From: Ustilaginoidea virens
Taxonomy: Eukaryota > Ascomycota > Sordariomycetes > Hypocreales > Clavicipitaceae
NCBI RefSeq assembly: GCF_000687475.1
Contig: NC_057319.1
Coordinates: 1,488,001-1,552,000 of the forward strand
Direction of reading: 5' to 3'
DNA length: 64,000 nt
Shown piece after piece: positions 49,031 to 63,160 of this stretch; the stretch's first letter is position 1; every line of letters starts with the position of its first letter. The notes under the pieces are model-generated. The model worked only from the letters and a program-made list of their open reading frames with translations. It did no database searches and was not told where the DNA came from. The position numbers and the translations under genes are program-made.

Positions 49031-49926
49031 ATGCCGCCTGGCTGGTCGCAAGCCAGCGACCATTCGACCCACGACACCACCGCACGCAGTCGCTACTCGT
49101 TTGAGTCATCCTACGATAATGTGTTTCTGGCGTCTCCGGAGCATTGCTTGCCACCGTATGGGCCAGACCACGCACTGTCGCTGATGGCGGCCAACGACGT
49201 CTTCCTCGCGCATCTCCCCAGCCATGAAACCCACGAGCAAGGGCAGGGGCAAGGGCAAGGGCAAGGGCAAGGGCAAGGGCAAGGGCATGGGCATGGGCAC
49301 GCGGCCCGGCCGGCATTCAAGAAACAACCAGGCATGCACTGGAGCGCTCACCGGCCAAACTCGGCCGACGCCGCGACGCCAGCCCGGACCTTGGCGCCAT
49401 CATGCCCCCCCAAGCATAAAGGCGGCAGCGGCAGCAGCAGCAGCAGCAGCAGAAGCAGCTCCGAGGCCTACCTCACCCCCGGCGCGGCCGCCCCGGGTCC
49501 GCAGAGCCTGCTGTGGCTGTCCGGCGGACACGAGCCCTTCGCAGCAGCCTCGTCCGGGCGCATCGGACCCGGCGGCAGAAGCAGGCGGAGCAAGGCTCTC
49601 GAGCGCAACCGCATCGCCTCCTTCATGTCCCGCGCCAAGACCAAGGAGTCGGAGCGCAACCTGGAGCTGACCATGCGGCAGCTGGAGAGCAGGCACTACG
49701 AGCTCAAGGAGGAGCACTCGCGGCTCCTGCAGCAGTCGCTGCAGCTCAAGACCGATATAATATACCACGCGGGGTGCCACGACCACAGGGTGGACGCCTG
49801 GATCGCCAGCGAGGCCCAGAGCTTTGCCCAGCGGCTCACGTGCGACGAGCAGCGAGCGCAGATTGACGAGGAGACTCTGCTGATGATGGAACTCGGCGGT
49901 AAGGCTCGTCCAGGAAGAGCACTATT

Positions 49927-49966
<40 letters not shown>

Positions 49967-50172
49967 CCCTTTTTGCGCTTGATAAAGTTTGGGGGTCTTT
50001 TTCACGTATTTCTGCTCTCCGTCTTCCCCCCCTCTTCTTTCCTCGTCGCGTTTTGGTCCTTTCTTATTTCGTTTGCGAAGCCATGTACTTTTTTTCTTTT
50101 TTTTTTCTCTGTTTTTGTTTGCGCGGTTCTTTTTTTTCCCTCTTAGCTTCGCGGACCCTGCCACTTCAGTAA
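49031..50172 (+). CDS. bZIP transcription factor with divergent basic region
   Basis: Exons 49031-49898 and 50147-50172 give 297 residues; the last exon adds only ASRTLPLQ. Residues 69-86 are a Gln-Gly repeat encoded by a GGGCAA array, and residues 133-144 are Ser-rich. The basic region is at about 184-206: RRSKALERNRIASFMSRAKTK. It keeps the N-x7-R spacing (Asn193, Arg201) of bZIP DNA-binding helices but has FMS where ATF/CREB members usually have a small residue and Cys/Ser. Leu-rich heptads follow (MRQLESRHYELKEEHSRLLQQSLQLKTDI), then a conserved-looking GCHDHRVDAWIASEA. It should bind DNA as a dimer; target and role are unknown. The intron has about 46 T. Translation could begin earlier in the same frame, but 49031 is the first plausible ATG after the A-rich leader. 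Confidence 0.8.
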
Positions 50173-50958
50173 GATAGCCCTGTGGACTAACATCAACATG
50201 TCTCACCTGAAGACTCTCCCAGCCATTTCGGACCCCTATCAACAACGTCGACCATTCACCATGCGTGATTCCGAAAGAACAAAAAAGGGGTTTTGAAAAG
50301 AAGAAAAAGGGGAAGGGGAAGAAAACATGCGATGCGCACGGCGCTCTCTGATACCACCGAGGACAAGGGTTCCTCAGCAAAGGCGGCAAAGGAACGCTAA
50401 CTGGGGGAAACAAAAAAACACACAGGGGCGCACATTGGCCAGGCCAACAGAGAAACACGATTGATCCGGGGCTCGGGGAGAAAAACAATAACTTTTGATG
50501 ACTGAGAGACAGGTACCCTGTCGATGGGCAATGGGGGGAAAAGCACACACAAAACACACGTCTTGTACGTAAGAACTGGGCGTTGGGACGTTTGCATGCA
50601 TCATGCTATTTACGACAAGGAGACATTTTGATAATTTCCACGGCCGCCAAGGGACCGAGGGGTGGGAGGGGGGGGGGTTGGAGAGTATTGAAAAAAAAAA
50701 CAGACATTCTATGCTGCCTAATTACAACTCTATTTTGCAAGCAGAGTCCATCATGAGGTCGTCATCCTTCATCATGCCAACCATTACCACCATCCCGTGA
50801 TGCTCGTAAATGTATCAAGATCAAAGGAAGAAAGGGTCGGGGCAATGCACGGTAAAGCAGTAGGGGTAATATCAAAGGATATTTGGAAACAAGTTTGAGG
50901 CAATAAGATATGGAAAGAACTTCGCTGGAGAAGAAAGAAGAAAGGGAAAAAAAAAAAC

Positions 50959-50995
<37 letters not shown>

Positions 50996-51132
50996 GGGGG
51001 GGGGGCATTCGTGTTGAGAAATGATAGTCACGTTCCCCGGCGTGCTAAAGCCGCCATGCCGGGCAGTGACATATCCGCTCGCCTTTTCTCTGTGTATCAG
51101 ATTCTCAACTTAAATGACCCGTAACAGGCCCG
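50173..51132. other. Convergent 3' region of the two transcription-factor genes
   Basis: About 960 bp with T, A and G runs, including a 31-A run beside a G run (50958-51006). No gene was recognised. Confidence 0.5.
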
Positions 51133-52175
51133 CTAGATGTGGAATTGGTCTTTGGCAGCATGGGCAGCATAGATGAGACAGGCGGCTTGGCATGTCGGTA
51201 AAGAGACGCTTTTCCAGTCGTGGGGAATGAGTCGGTTGGCTTCATCCAAGAACCGCTTGGCCATTTCTGTGCGCGGGACACCATCGATATGATCACGAGG
51301 CGAGAGAAACTAGCCACGCCTCAACGTTAGTATGCTTGCGTCTTGCTTCGGAGATTCAGAGGGCGCTTGAGCGAGTAGGGAGGAGGGGGAGGAGGAGGGG
51401 GATGTTGCCCCGAGGAATTTCAGCGTACGCATTGTTGAGCACATATGGCGTTGACAAGCGCGGGCGAGCAGCTCGTCGCCGCAACAGGACTCCCGGAGTT
51501 CATGTCGCGAATAAAAACCTCGCGGTTGATGGGGGGGAACACGTATAAGTAGTCGTAGGTGAAGTACTGCGAAATCAGCTCGCAGACAATCTTGGCCCCA
51601 GCAACCGTGGTCCAGGGCGCTGCGGGGACCTCGAGAGTATGGGGGCTGGTGGCAAAGGGCTCGTAGCTCGCGCCGTCGGAATCCTCGTTTGAGGTCAGGG
51701 AGTCCTTTCGTTCCATCTCGCCGTCGGAGGTTTCGTGACGGAGAGAGCCGAGCACGTCAATCGGGTTGCTGCTGCCGCTGGCGCGGATCTGTAAAAATAT
51801 GTTGTAGGCCTCGTCTTCCGGGGCGGCACGGATGTATCCGTAGAACCTCCTCAGCTGGTGCTCTTCCCAGTACAGGCGGCGGAAGTTCTTGTTCAGGGCG
51901 CTGTACTTTTTCTTCATGGCGGCAGAGCGCGATTCGCCCACGTCAGCATCGTATCTGCACTGCGATCCACCTCGAGAACATCGATCGCACACGGGTCGCT
52001 GTCCATCGCACTGCGGGTAAGGGGGGGGGTGACGGAAAGAGGAGAAGTTAGCAGGAGCGAAGAGATGGCAAAGACCTCTGGGGTTATTGCTAAGAGGGTG
52101 GTGAGTCGCAATGGAAAACTCGGCTGTCCAGAAAAGAATCAGGGGCGAGGAATCACACGGAAAACGACAGACCGG

Positions 52176-52212
<37 letters not shown>

Positions 52213-52483
52213 ACAAGCGTGTCGACACAACAGTACGAAAAAGATAACTCAGAAAAAAAAAATAAAATAGGCCGCAAAGGCCAATGAAAAGGAAAAAGGG
52301 AAATGGAGAAAAGAGAGGAAAGTAACATACTTTTGCCTTTTTCCGCCGGCACGAATCACAGGCTATGAGATTTACGGAGCAAGTCGCCGGAGACTGCGAA
52401 CCATCGACAGGGTTGGCTCCTCCGTCTTGAGGCCCCCCGCCCTTGGAGGAACCAGGCAAGAGTCGCTTGTACGACGACTTCAT
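51133..52483 (-). CDS. Short Zn2Cys6 transcription factor, possibly truncated
   Basis: Exons 52331-52483, 51429-52010 and 51133-51309 give 303 residues. The binuclear zinc cluster is canonical: C42-x2-C45-x6-C52-x6-C59-x2-C62-x6-C69 (CDSCRRKKAK joined to CDGQRPVCDRC over intron 1). Residues 180-260 enter the fungal middle-homology region (AKIVCELISQYFTYDYLYVFPPI, SPALVNAICAQQC) and continue as ANRLIPHDWKSVSLPTCQAACLIYAAHAAKDQFHI. A TAG follows at once. Related factors normally continue for several hundred residues, so this is either a shortened gene, a truncated allele or one more exon was missed. Intron 1 (320 nt) contains a 34-A run. It would act in the nucleus as a regulator of unknown genes. 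Confidence 0.75.
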
Positions 52484-55400
52484 CCTGGACGTTGCCGTTT
52501 GATTACGCGGTACTCTCGACACGGTACTCTCGATATAGAGGAAGCAGCTCAACCAGAACCGTTTTCCCATATGACCCACGGGGGTTAACGCTGCCAGGTG
52601 GGTGTGGAGTAGGGGATTTCTCTTTTATTGCCCCGGCTCGCTCGCTGGCTGGCTGGCTTGCTTTGCTTTGCTTTGCTTTGCTTGCCTGTCTACGGAAGCA
52701 AACTTCCGCGCTGCAGTCGCGGGTCAGAGCAGAAGCCAGAAGGGGAAGAAGAGAAAGGGTCGCAAGGCCGGAACAGGCAGAGAGTGAGTGAGGGGGGAGC
52801 CAAAGAGTTCCGAGCAATCGGCCACGTCGGTATATCTGAAGGGACCATTTGGCTCCCGCGGTCCATGGTTAGAATTCAGGAGTGGCGTTTTCCGCTCCCT
52901 CTTTTCCCTTTCTTTTCCCGGGGTGTAAACGAGGGAGAAATTGGGTTCCTGTCAGCTGCGGGCCTGGGTGTTCTCGCACCTTTGGCTGACTCGTTCTCCA
53001 TAACTGTCGTTGCCGCCGAGGAGGAGGAGGAAGGAAGGTGGGGAGGGAGAAGGGGAGGGAAGGGGGGGAGGGGGGGGGGGGGGGGTGTGCTGCTCTCTCT
53101 GGATTTTTTTTTTTTTTTTTTTTTGTTTTTTTCTGCCTTCTTTTTGAGATTAGCAAAATGTTGCAGTCTGCAGAAAGGGTTCAAAAGGTGTCATTGTTCT
53201 GAGCTTCATTCGGTTCCGAAGGAGGGGGGGGGGGGAAGGGGGCAAGGTGAAAAAGGGAACGGCTGGGTGGTTTTGGTGCTGACTTGAAACTGTTGGCTCT
53301 TGGGGGAGGTGCGAGCTTTTGATTGCAATTGGCTCGCCCGCTTCGGAAGGTCTTCCGACGGCCGTCTGGCCAGTCAGGTCTGCGTTGCCCGGGCAAGTGC
53401 GAACCGAACCGTCTTTCTCTCTTTATTTACTGGCAATATTTGTATATATATATATATACATCTTAGACTTTCTCTGTATTAAATTTGTTTTACCATGCTC
53501 ATCTTTTCTTTTCTTTTGCTTGGTAAAAAAAAAGAAAGAAAAGAAGGGAAATGACGGGTTTCTCCAATCATACAGCACATGATAAAATTCCATTTGCCTG
53601 TCGGTCGACTACCGGATGACGCACATGCCCAGACCAGAAACTGCACAGTCTTATTCCGTAGAATGCAATGCGCAACAATGTTGTTCTGGTCTAGTCTACA
53701 CTGGGAGTTTACCGATGGGCTCATCGAGATGCCGGAGTGGCTGATTAACTTTCGATCCTTGCCACCTTGTGGTCGATCCACGCTTATCATGTTCCATCTT
53801 TGCTCACAGCCAACGTTCACGCTACTACTGACAAGCGCGCAACAGCATGCCGTTTCTGGCATTCGCTGGACCAGGAGGCACGGATCCGGGCGATTTTGGT
53901 TCCTTTTTGTTCCTTTTTTTTTTCTTCTCTTTTCCCCCTCTTGGCACATTTTCTTTTGTCTTCCTTCATTGGCCGGTTTCCGGCCACGCTCCTGCTTCCC
54001 GCGTCGACAAGTCGAGATATTCATTCATGTTCCATTCATCCGGCATCGTATCCCAGCCAACCGTCCAGACCTGAGACTGGTCTTTGCCAGCATCGCCTTC
54101 GCCAGTCAATCGATTTCTTCTTGACCCTGACTGCACTGCACTGCACTACAAGCTCTGGGCAGCACCAAACTGCTGATGTGTACCCAGCGGCATGGCATGC
54201 CCGACACGGTCGCTTCACCTGGCAACTTTCCGTACAACCGTTAGTACGGACGTAGTTGGACCGCAGACGAGACAAGAACCGACCCGGCATGACATGCAAG
54301 AGGGGGGATGCCAAACGCCAACCGGGGCCTTGGAAAAAAAAACACTCCCCCCTGAGCAAGCCTCCTATCCGCCAAGTTTCTGCAGGAAAGCTTGGGGAAC
54401 GCTTTCCCCGGCCTGCCTTTCTCGTGAGACATGACATGAGCCGGCAGCAGAGATTACCCCTCGACAACAGGAGACGCTTGATACAGCAAGTTTCACAAAG
54501 CACGATATAACCCGGCTGCGCGGCAGGTCATGGTGTACGTATGGTTTGTATGGGCTTCCCGCGCTCGGACAGGGGAGTCGGCGGCGAGGCTAGCTAGGAA
54601 TGGAACTCGACGTAGTCGACGTATCAGCTGCATGCCACAGTATGTATGTATGTAGCAAAGCACGCAAGCTTTATGCAGAGGACGGGAATGGCAAGGGGGG
54701 TGGCCGTCAAATATCAGTTGCCAGGCGGGCCAAAAACCAACAAAACAAACTCTGCCTGCCCCGTGGTGAAATGCCCAAAAGTGCGCGGGTTGCTTTCGGT
54801 TGCGTGTCCTGTTGGATACAAGCAGGGGGGGACATGGGCTTTCCGTTTCCTGCATGAATCTCAAGCCATTGGACGGCGTTGGGGAATCGGCGGAGAAAAC
54901 CCCGTCAAAATATCCACTAGTCGGCGTTGAGGTGATGCCAGTTTGATGCCTGGGCATCGTCCGAGGTGCATGTTGGATATCATGCAGCAGAACATGCCCG
55001 TGGCAATAAGACGGACTTGGGAGTAACCATATCGGAGCCACGGTTTTCAAAGCAACGACGAAACGGGGGCGGGCATTTGCTTTCGCTTGAACCACCGTGA
55101 GCAGTCATAAGTATCGTCGGCAGGTTTTTGACGCCTGGCACCAGCCACACAAACACACACACACACACACACGCACGCACGCACGCACGCACGCACACAC
55201 CACAGGGTGCCATCATCTCGGCTTGCTTGCGATGCTCATCATCTGACTGCCCGTCCCCTCGAGGCCAGGCACCAAAGTTGGCCGTCCCCGTTCAAAGTAC
55301 GCATCCGTAAGCCGTCCCGTCGGACCCCCTACCCCCTCTCCCTCCCCCCTTTGCAGTCCCTGCTCCTGAGGCGACTTCCCTCGGCGGAGATGCTTTCTAT

Positions 55401-55788
55401 GAAATACAGCAGCCCATTCAATGCTAGAAAAGGGGGAAAAGCAGATGATGACGATGACTATCTAAGCTATGTAGAAGAGGGCACATATATCTCATCTGCC
55501 AGGTATATATCAGGCCTGTGCGTGATACGGCGAGGCTGCTAAATGACTCACAGGGCCGGCCCTCTTGGCCACTCACAACTCTCGCCGTCGGTTCCCCGCA
55601 GCAGGGCCCGAGGAACTGGCCGCTGCAAGCTTCCAGTCCCAATCGGTCGCTGCCCGGTGTCAAGCATCCCTTTAAAGGTGCTAGGATGCAGCTTTCGCAA
55701 GGCACCAGCGTTGAAGCCATTAGAAAACCCTACAGCAAAAGGTACATTACATCAGCAGACGAAGGAATGACGTGGTGGTAGCATAAGT

Positions 55789-56690
55789 ACCAGCAATTTC
55801 CAGATTTATAAAGAGCTATATCGCACTTATCCCACCCGTAGGGGACATACATAGGGCGTTGTAAGGCGGCTCCCGCTAATTTGGCCGCAGGCAATGGGCC
55901 TCATTATTCCCTCGACAATGGGCAATTTAACTTAGCAGGCAATAAAGCTCTGTATGTCATTCATCAGCTCCACCGTAAATGCCAGAATCACCAATATAAG
56001 GATTTTAGTGACGAAGGTTTGGTGGCTGGACCGGTTGTTCAAGGAAGTACCTAGTACATCAGGTGCCCATTCGGCAAAAAGTAGGTCCGATGTAAAGGCT
56101 GCAGGCAAAGTGTCAATGGCTGCTGGCGCTCGCCGAGGCAACTGAGGCGGGTCCGGGGCTCCGGGTGGCGCGACCACCTTGGGTTATCGCCCTAGAGGTG
56201 ATAGTGCAACGAAGTCGATAGTCCAGGCAGCCCCCACGTTCTTTTCCCAGGTATTTTCTGGTTTGTTTCTTTCTTTCTTTCTTCGTTTCTTTCTTTTTCT
56301 TTCCTTTTCCTTTTCTTAAAAGTACTCGCAATTTCCAGATTTGTAAAGAGCCAGGCTACATCTACATCGCCTTGCACTTTCCGCACCCGTAGGTCATATA
56401 GGGCGCGCCGTGCTGTCAGGCTATTCCCGCTAGTTTAGCTCAGGGGCAGTCTTGGTTCCAGGCAGACAGAAAACGCGCCATCCATCTGTAAGATGTCACC
56501 TTAAGTAGTCACCTATCTATTCAATTGGAAATGCCGGAATTGGAATTCCGAGTATGAGGCTGGGATTTTGGTGATGAAAGGTTTAGCGGCTGTGGTAAAG
56601 GAGGTACCCACTAGGAGGGAGGTACCAAGGTACCGTACCTAACCTAATGCAGCAAAAAATGGGTCTGATGCCAAGGCTGCACTGCACCCG
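55789..56690. repeat. Diverged direct duplication, two units of about 330-370 bp
   Basis: Unit A (about 55789-56115) and unit B (about 56320-56690) share AGTAC-x-GCAATTTCCAGATTT-x-TAAAGAGC, CCCGCTA-TTT, CCCGTAGG, GGCAGT-like and GTGATGAAAGGTTT/GTGACGAAGGTTTGG blocks and end before a TGCAG-rich stretch. They are about as divergent as the 22.8-25.5 kb duplication. Their AT content is higher than nearby DNA, which may reflect decayed repeat sequence. Confidence 0.6.
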
Positions 56691-58458
56691 GCACATTCAA
56701 AGGGATACGCGCCCTTTTCCCCTATACCGACGGTAGGTCCCTGGACGACTCCTGGTGCCTTACGTATGTCGCAAATATCCCCGTAAAACAGTCCAATTCA
56801 GCAGGTATAACCAATCTGTGATCAAGTAATCAGAGTAGCAAGGTAGCTGCTAGGCTAGGACTTGGCCATCGAGACTGAACAAAGAATGATGACTAGCACA
56901 ACTACCCCAGGTAAACCAATAAAGGCATCATCAGGACAAGTACACCATCATAATATGACCAGGTATGTACTGCTGCGAATAGCAAACTCGGCGGCCCCTC
57001 AACCAAGCAACCGACTGATGGGACCCGTCTTGGGAACAACAGTCTTTGGGGGCTGCCATCTGAGCGGAAAGCGGCTGCGGCTTCTGCACCAGCTCGTCGT
57101 TCGTTCGTTGTATGCTGCCCAAGAAAGAAGAACGCGAGATGCACGCCGATGACAGGAAACATCTAGGCCGTTACGCCCAACTAGTCCGCGCGGACCCCTC
57201 CAAGACGCTACCGACGCCAAATGCACCGAAATCAAACGGGGCAAAAAGGGTCCCGCGACGACCAGCTCACATGCACGCTCAGGAGTAGGTAGATACGGGT
57301 ACGGCACCCGTTCCCGCGTACGTACGCACGAAAGAGAAGCCCAGACGGACAATCGCGGGCGTATGCTTGCTTTCAGAGCAATGCCAATGGCCAACACATG
57401 ATGGAAAATAAGAGGTCGCCCAAGAGGAACTCTGCCGCCGTGAAAACAAAGACTTTTGAGACCCCATGAGGAAGCTCTGCAGCCCTTCGACACGAGGTGA
57501 GAACCAAGTCCCGGCTGTACTGTAAGTCGCCGCCGCATTAGAAGCGCGAAACTGTAACCCCCCTCTCCAGCCAGGCTTCGCTATGTGAATGGCGACCATT
57601 GTTTCGTTGTAGGATTTCCCTGTCTGATCCATGCGTCACGTGTCAAACCTACCCTTTTACGCAGGGTGCACCCAGTCGCGGCGGCAGCCGCCTGGGACAT
57701 GCAGACGGGCCGATGCTCGTCATGTCTTGCGCGCCTACTTTGCCAAGTTACCTCCTTGTCTCGTGTGGTTAGACATTCCTCGGGGATGGCCGGATTACAC
57801 AAGCCTCTTGCTATCGACTCTGGGATCCAGCTTATTCAATAGATCGCTTCGATGGGGCCCGGCGGTGTTTGGAGCAGGACCAGGCCTGAAGGCGGCGTCG
57901 AGGACGGTGCTTGAATGTCGGCCCCGGGTGATGGAAATTTCAATGACGGCTGGGTCCCAGCCCGGTGGATAAGCTGTGCTTGGTCTGGGTGGCACACAAG
58001 GCCGGCCCTGGGAGGGCTTGGTCCTGGTGCGGCACATGTCGCGATGTTTGCTGTATTGGTGCAGAGATACAGAGATGGGCCGAAGAATAGGATGTCTGTC
58101 AGGACTCCGGATGAATGAGGTACGCATGTGGGATTTCGTCCTTGAACCCAGCCTTGGAAGGAGAGTTGACAATGGAGGCTTCGCCACGTGAAGTTGTACT
58201 GACGGGCTCCAATCGTCATGGAAGCCTTTTGAAAGGAGAAGGGGGGGGGGGGGGGAGGGCGGAGCTGAGACGAAGAAAACCTCCGTGGCAACCATCAAAA
58301 GCGGCGTTCAAGCCCAAACGCCACCAGGCCTTGCCATCCCCAAGCTGTGCCACGAGGGACGTAAAAGTCAATGTCATGATGCCATCACGGTGATGACAGG
58401 GCCGACAGCCTCTGACCGCAGTACACTGTAATTGCGGCAACCACGTTGACGACGGGGA

Positions 58459-58464
58459 TATAAG
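58459..58464 (+). promoter_or_regulatory. Possible TATA box of the metallothionein gene
   Basis: TATAAG in the context GGGATATAAGACC, about 160 bp upstream of the start. A long transcribed leader would be needed. Spacing is plausible but the element was identified by eye only. Confidence 0.4.
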
Positions 58465-58621
58465 ACCCGCTGCGCGACCCGGCCTAGTGAAACGTGCAAT
58501 AAACGACCCCCGGCATCAGACAGCATCGCATCGGACGGGCATCGATATAAACCAACCCCCAACTTTTGCTCCAAACCATATACAGACAAAACAACACCAA
58601 GCAAACTTGCTGATATCCCTG

Positions 58622-58792
58622 ATGGCTTGCGACTGCGGATCGGGCTGCAACTGCAGCGGCCCTCGTCCCTGCGACTGCGGCGAGAGCTGCACCTGCAAAG
58701 ACTGCGGCGTAAGTGACCAAAACATCCCGCCCGGCAAACCATTGCCTGTGGCCAACGCGGATGCTTACCTGGGGTGCGAAAACCAGAAGTAA
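58622..58792 (+). CDS. Metallothionein
   Basis: A tiny gene with exons 58622-58708 and 58787-58792 giving 30 residues: MACDCGSGCNCSG and then repeats of C-x-C ending CKDCGK. Nine cysteines are arranged as CDC, CNC, CDC, CTC and DC pairs, the classic metal-thiolate pattern. The 78-nt intron (GTAAGT...CAG) is a multiple of three and has no stop in frame, so retention would give a 56-residue protein with the same stop codon. Fungal metallothioneins bind copper or zinc and buffer metal or oxidative stress. The short Cys-rich core resembles the 26-residue Neurospora protein. A TATA-like element is upstream. Confidence 0.85.
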   Translation: MACDCGSGCNCSGPRPCDCGESCTCKDCGVSDQNIPPGKPLPVANADAYLGCENQK

Positions 58793-59666
58793 GTGAGGGC
58801 GGGAGCGCACTGCGGGGGATTTTGGGCGGAGGTTGATCAGACGGCGGGCGGGCGGGGATCAAGGGGTGTAGGGAATCCACCGTAGCCTGACATGGGCCAG
58901 AGGCAATGAGACTTGCTTGGGTTGTTTCGGCATGGTGTTGCTTCCAGGTGCTCCGACGCCAAGTTTTTTTGAAGTTTTGCATGCGAATTCGTTCGTTTGC
59001 TTGTTGGCTGTTGAATTGAATGCGGAGGAGCAAGGCACGTGCTGTTGGGGCGGCTGCCAGCTTGCTGTGCAGTGTGGAGGCGGCGGCCCGGCTTGTCCAG
59101 GCTGCATTGTGGGGGATTCCAAAACGTTACGTGGCCTGGGGTCAGCCGAATGAAACCACTTGGATGACAAGTTGATACGTTCGTTGACTGTCCAAAAGTT
59201 GGGAATCACGTGCCTTCTGCACGTGTTGCCATACATGGTTACGCAAGGCCCTGGCATGGGTCGCGTGCATCGCTGAATATCCCTTCATGTTCGCTTCGGA
59301 TTGGAATTCAGCTTCTCACAAGCAGATAGATACTGCTTTGTTTCTACATAGCTCATCTCCCAGGCGCAATCTTGCCGTGCGAAACAAGAGCCCCCCACCA
59401 GCTCAGCTGCAAAGGCGTTCCCAGTGCTCCGTAGGCTGCTCTGATGGAGACGGCGCTGCAAAAATGGTGAAAGCAGGGTCAAGTCTATAACCGCACTGAG
59501 CTCAGGCACGACGAACCACGGCCCCTGGCCCCCCCTCTGTCGATTTGCTCAACGCGGTCGAGGCCGCAAGGCAAACATCTGCAACGGATTCATCGTCATC
59601 GCAACCGAAAAGAGCCTCCACGTCAAGTCTACAATTACATCCAACATCCTTGTGACGAACCGTCCG
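58793..59666. other. Convergent region metallothionein / thioesterase
   Basis: About 870 bp that should contain both 3' UTRs. No gene or repeat was recognised. Confidence 0.45.
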
Positions 59667-61545
<1,879 letters not shown>

Positions 61546-63160
61546 TTACAGCTTCTCGATAATAGCGGCAGCATACTCGTGAGTCTTGGCCTTGCCGCCA
61601 AGATCACCAGTCAAGGCCTTGCCCTCAGCCATGGTGTCAAAGATGGCCTTCTCAATGCGAGCAGCATGCTCCGCAAGACCCATGTGTCGCAGCATCATGA
61701 TGGAAGAAAGCAGCAAAGCAGTAGGGTTGGCAAGACCCTTGCCAGCAATATCAGGAGCGGATCCGTGGACGGCCTCAAAGATGGAGCACTCATCGCCAAT
61801 GTTGCCCGAGGGGGTGAGACCCAGACCTCCGATCAGGCCAGCGCACATGTCGGACAGAATGTCGCCGTAAAGGTTGGGCATGACCAGTACCTTGTCGTTG
61901 TAGGGAAGGGGGTCAGTGACCATCTTCAAGCAGGTGTTGTCAAGGAGCTCGTCGTCAAACTCGATGCCAGGGAAGTCCTTGGCGACCTCTCGGCCAACGT
62001 TAAGAAATAGACCGTCCGACATCTTCATGATGGTGGCCTTGTGGACGACGCGGACCTTGGTGCGGCCGACCGCCTGAGCCTGCTGGAAGGCGAATCGGAG
62101 AACGCGCTCAGAAGCCTCGCGAGTGATGAGCTTGATCGACTGAACCACGCCATCGACAACGATATGCTCGATACCCGAGTATTCACCCTCAGTGTTCTCT
62201 CGAATCAGCACGGTATCGACATTATCGTATGGCGTCTTGAAGCCGGCAACGGATCGACAAGGTCGCAAGTTGGCAAAGAGGTTGAAGGTACGGCGAAGAG
62301 TAAGGTTCAGGGAAACGTGGCCCTTGCCCACGGGGGTCTGGCGGAGCGATCAGCGTCAGGATGTTCCCTCTCGGACAGCCAGCATTGTAGTAGTCGGCCT
62401 TGGCGATGATGATTGAGGACTGCTTACAGCAAGAGGTCCCTTGAGGGCAACCTTGTTCTTCTTGATGTTCTCAATCGCGGCATCGGGGATGGCGGTCTTG
62501 CCGTCCTTGAGAATAGGAGTAACGTCACAGGATTCCCAGGAGATGGGAGTCTATTCCATTGTTTCTGAGTAAATAACAAGCGGTTGAGCGGTTCGGGCGA
62601 AACATGCCCGTCGTGTGGGATCAGAAATGGCCACATACCTTGGCAGCGGCGAAGATGTCTTTGACGGACTCTGAGATCTCGGGACCAATACCGTCGCCCT
62701 CGATCAAGCTGACCAGGTAGTTGCCCTACAGGACGTGATATGGGATGTTAGCACATCGGTTCCGCGCCGACTGCGTGATGCTTTGCGTGTGATCTCTAGT
62801 TGACCCGCATAATCTTCCTGGCGACAGATCCAACCCTGACGGACGCTTTTGTCGCAGAGCGCAAGACGCAAACCAAAAACAACACAGCTGCAGTCGACCA
62901 CCCGCAGCGACGAAGAAACGTCGAGTCGGACTGGAAAAGGCGTACCTTGGCATCCTTTGTTCCCTCATACTTGGCGACACGCTCACCGACAGTCGAGTAG
63001 GCACGCTGCAAAGACAAAACTGTCAGTAACCAAGCAAGGAAAAATTTCCCAGCACAAGCTTTCGGTGTGTCTATACAGCAACAGCCCAGGAGGCGCGGGG
63101 GGCGGCGCGCATGCATTGCCAAGAAGCGGCACGGCGAGAGGCAGCTCTGACGGCCAGCAT
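61546..63160 (-). CDS. idh2: NAD-dependent isocitrate dehydrogenase subunit 2, mitochondrial
   Basis: Five exons: 63077-63160, 62946-63005, 62639-62725, 62428-62550 and 61546-62337, giving 381 residues. The N-terminus ([16 protein letters not shown]) is an Arg/Ala-rich mitochondrial presequence. Conserved parts are [12 protein letters not shown] at exon 3, [16 protein letters not shown] after intron 4, [15 protein letters not shown] with the substrate-binding Arg/Glu/Ser, [13 protein letters not shown], and [19 protein letters not shown]. These match the catalytic (Idh2) rather than the regulatory subunit. The enzyme is a mitochondrial matrix octamer with Idh1 that oxidises isocitrate to 2-oxoglutarate in the citric acid cycle. 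All introns are short (71-220 nt). Confidence 0.95.

Larger units (their letters stand above)
52484..58621. repeat. 6 kb gene-poor region with microsatellites and duplicated sequence
   Basis: Holds the promoter of the zinc-cluster gene at the left and of the metallothionein at the right. Notable parts: a TTTGC tract (52660-52682), A, T and G runs (53070-53125), a TATATA tract (53438-53460), an AC/CGCA repeat (55147-55200), a duplicated block (see 55789-56690), TTTC repeats (56262-56310) and a GGTACC cluster (56606-56645). No gene was recognised; open frames have no family resemblance. Confidence 0.6.

Noticed and set aside
56430..56470. TAGCTCAGGGGCAG resembling a tRNA A box
   Set aside because: No B box or acceptor stem pairing follows within tRNA length.
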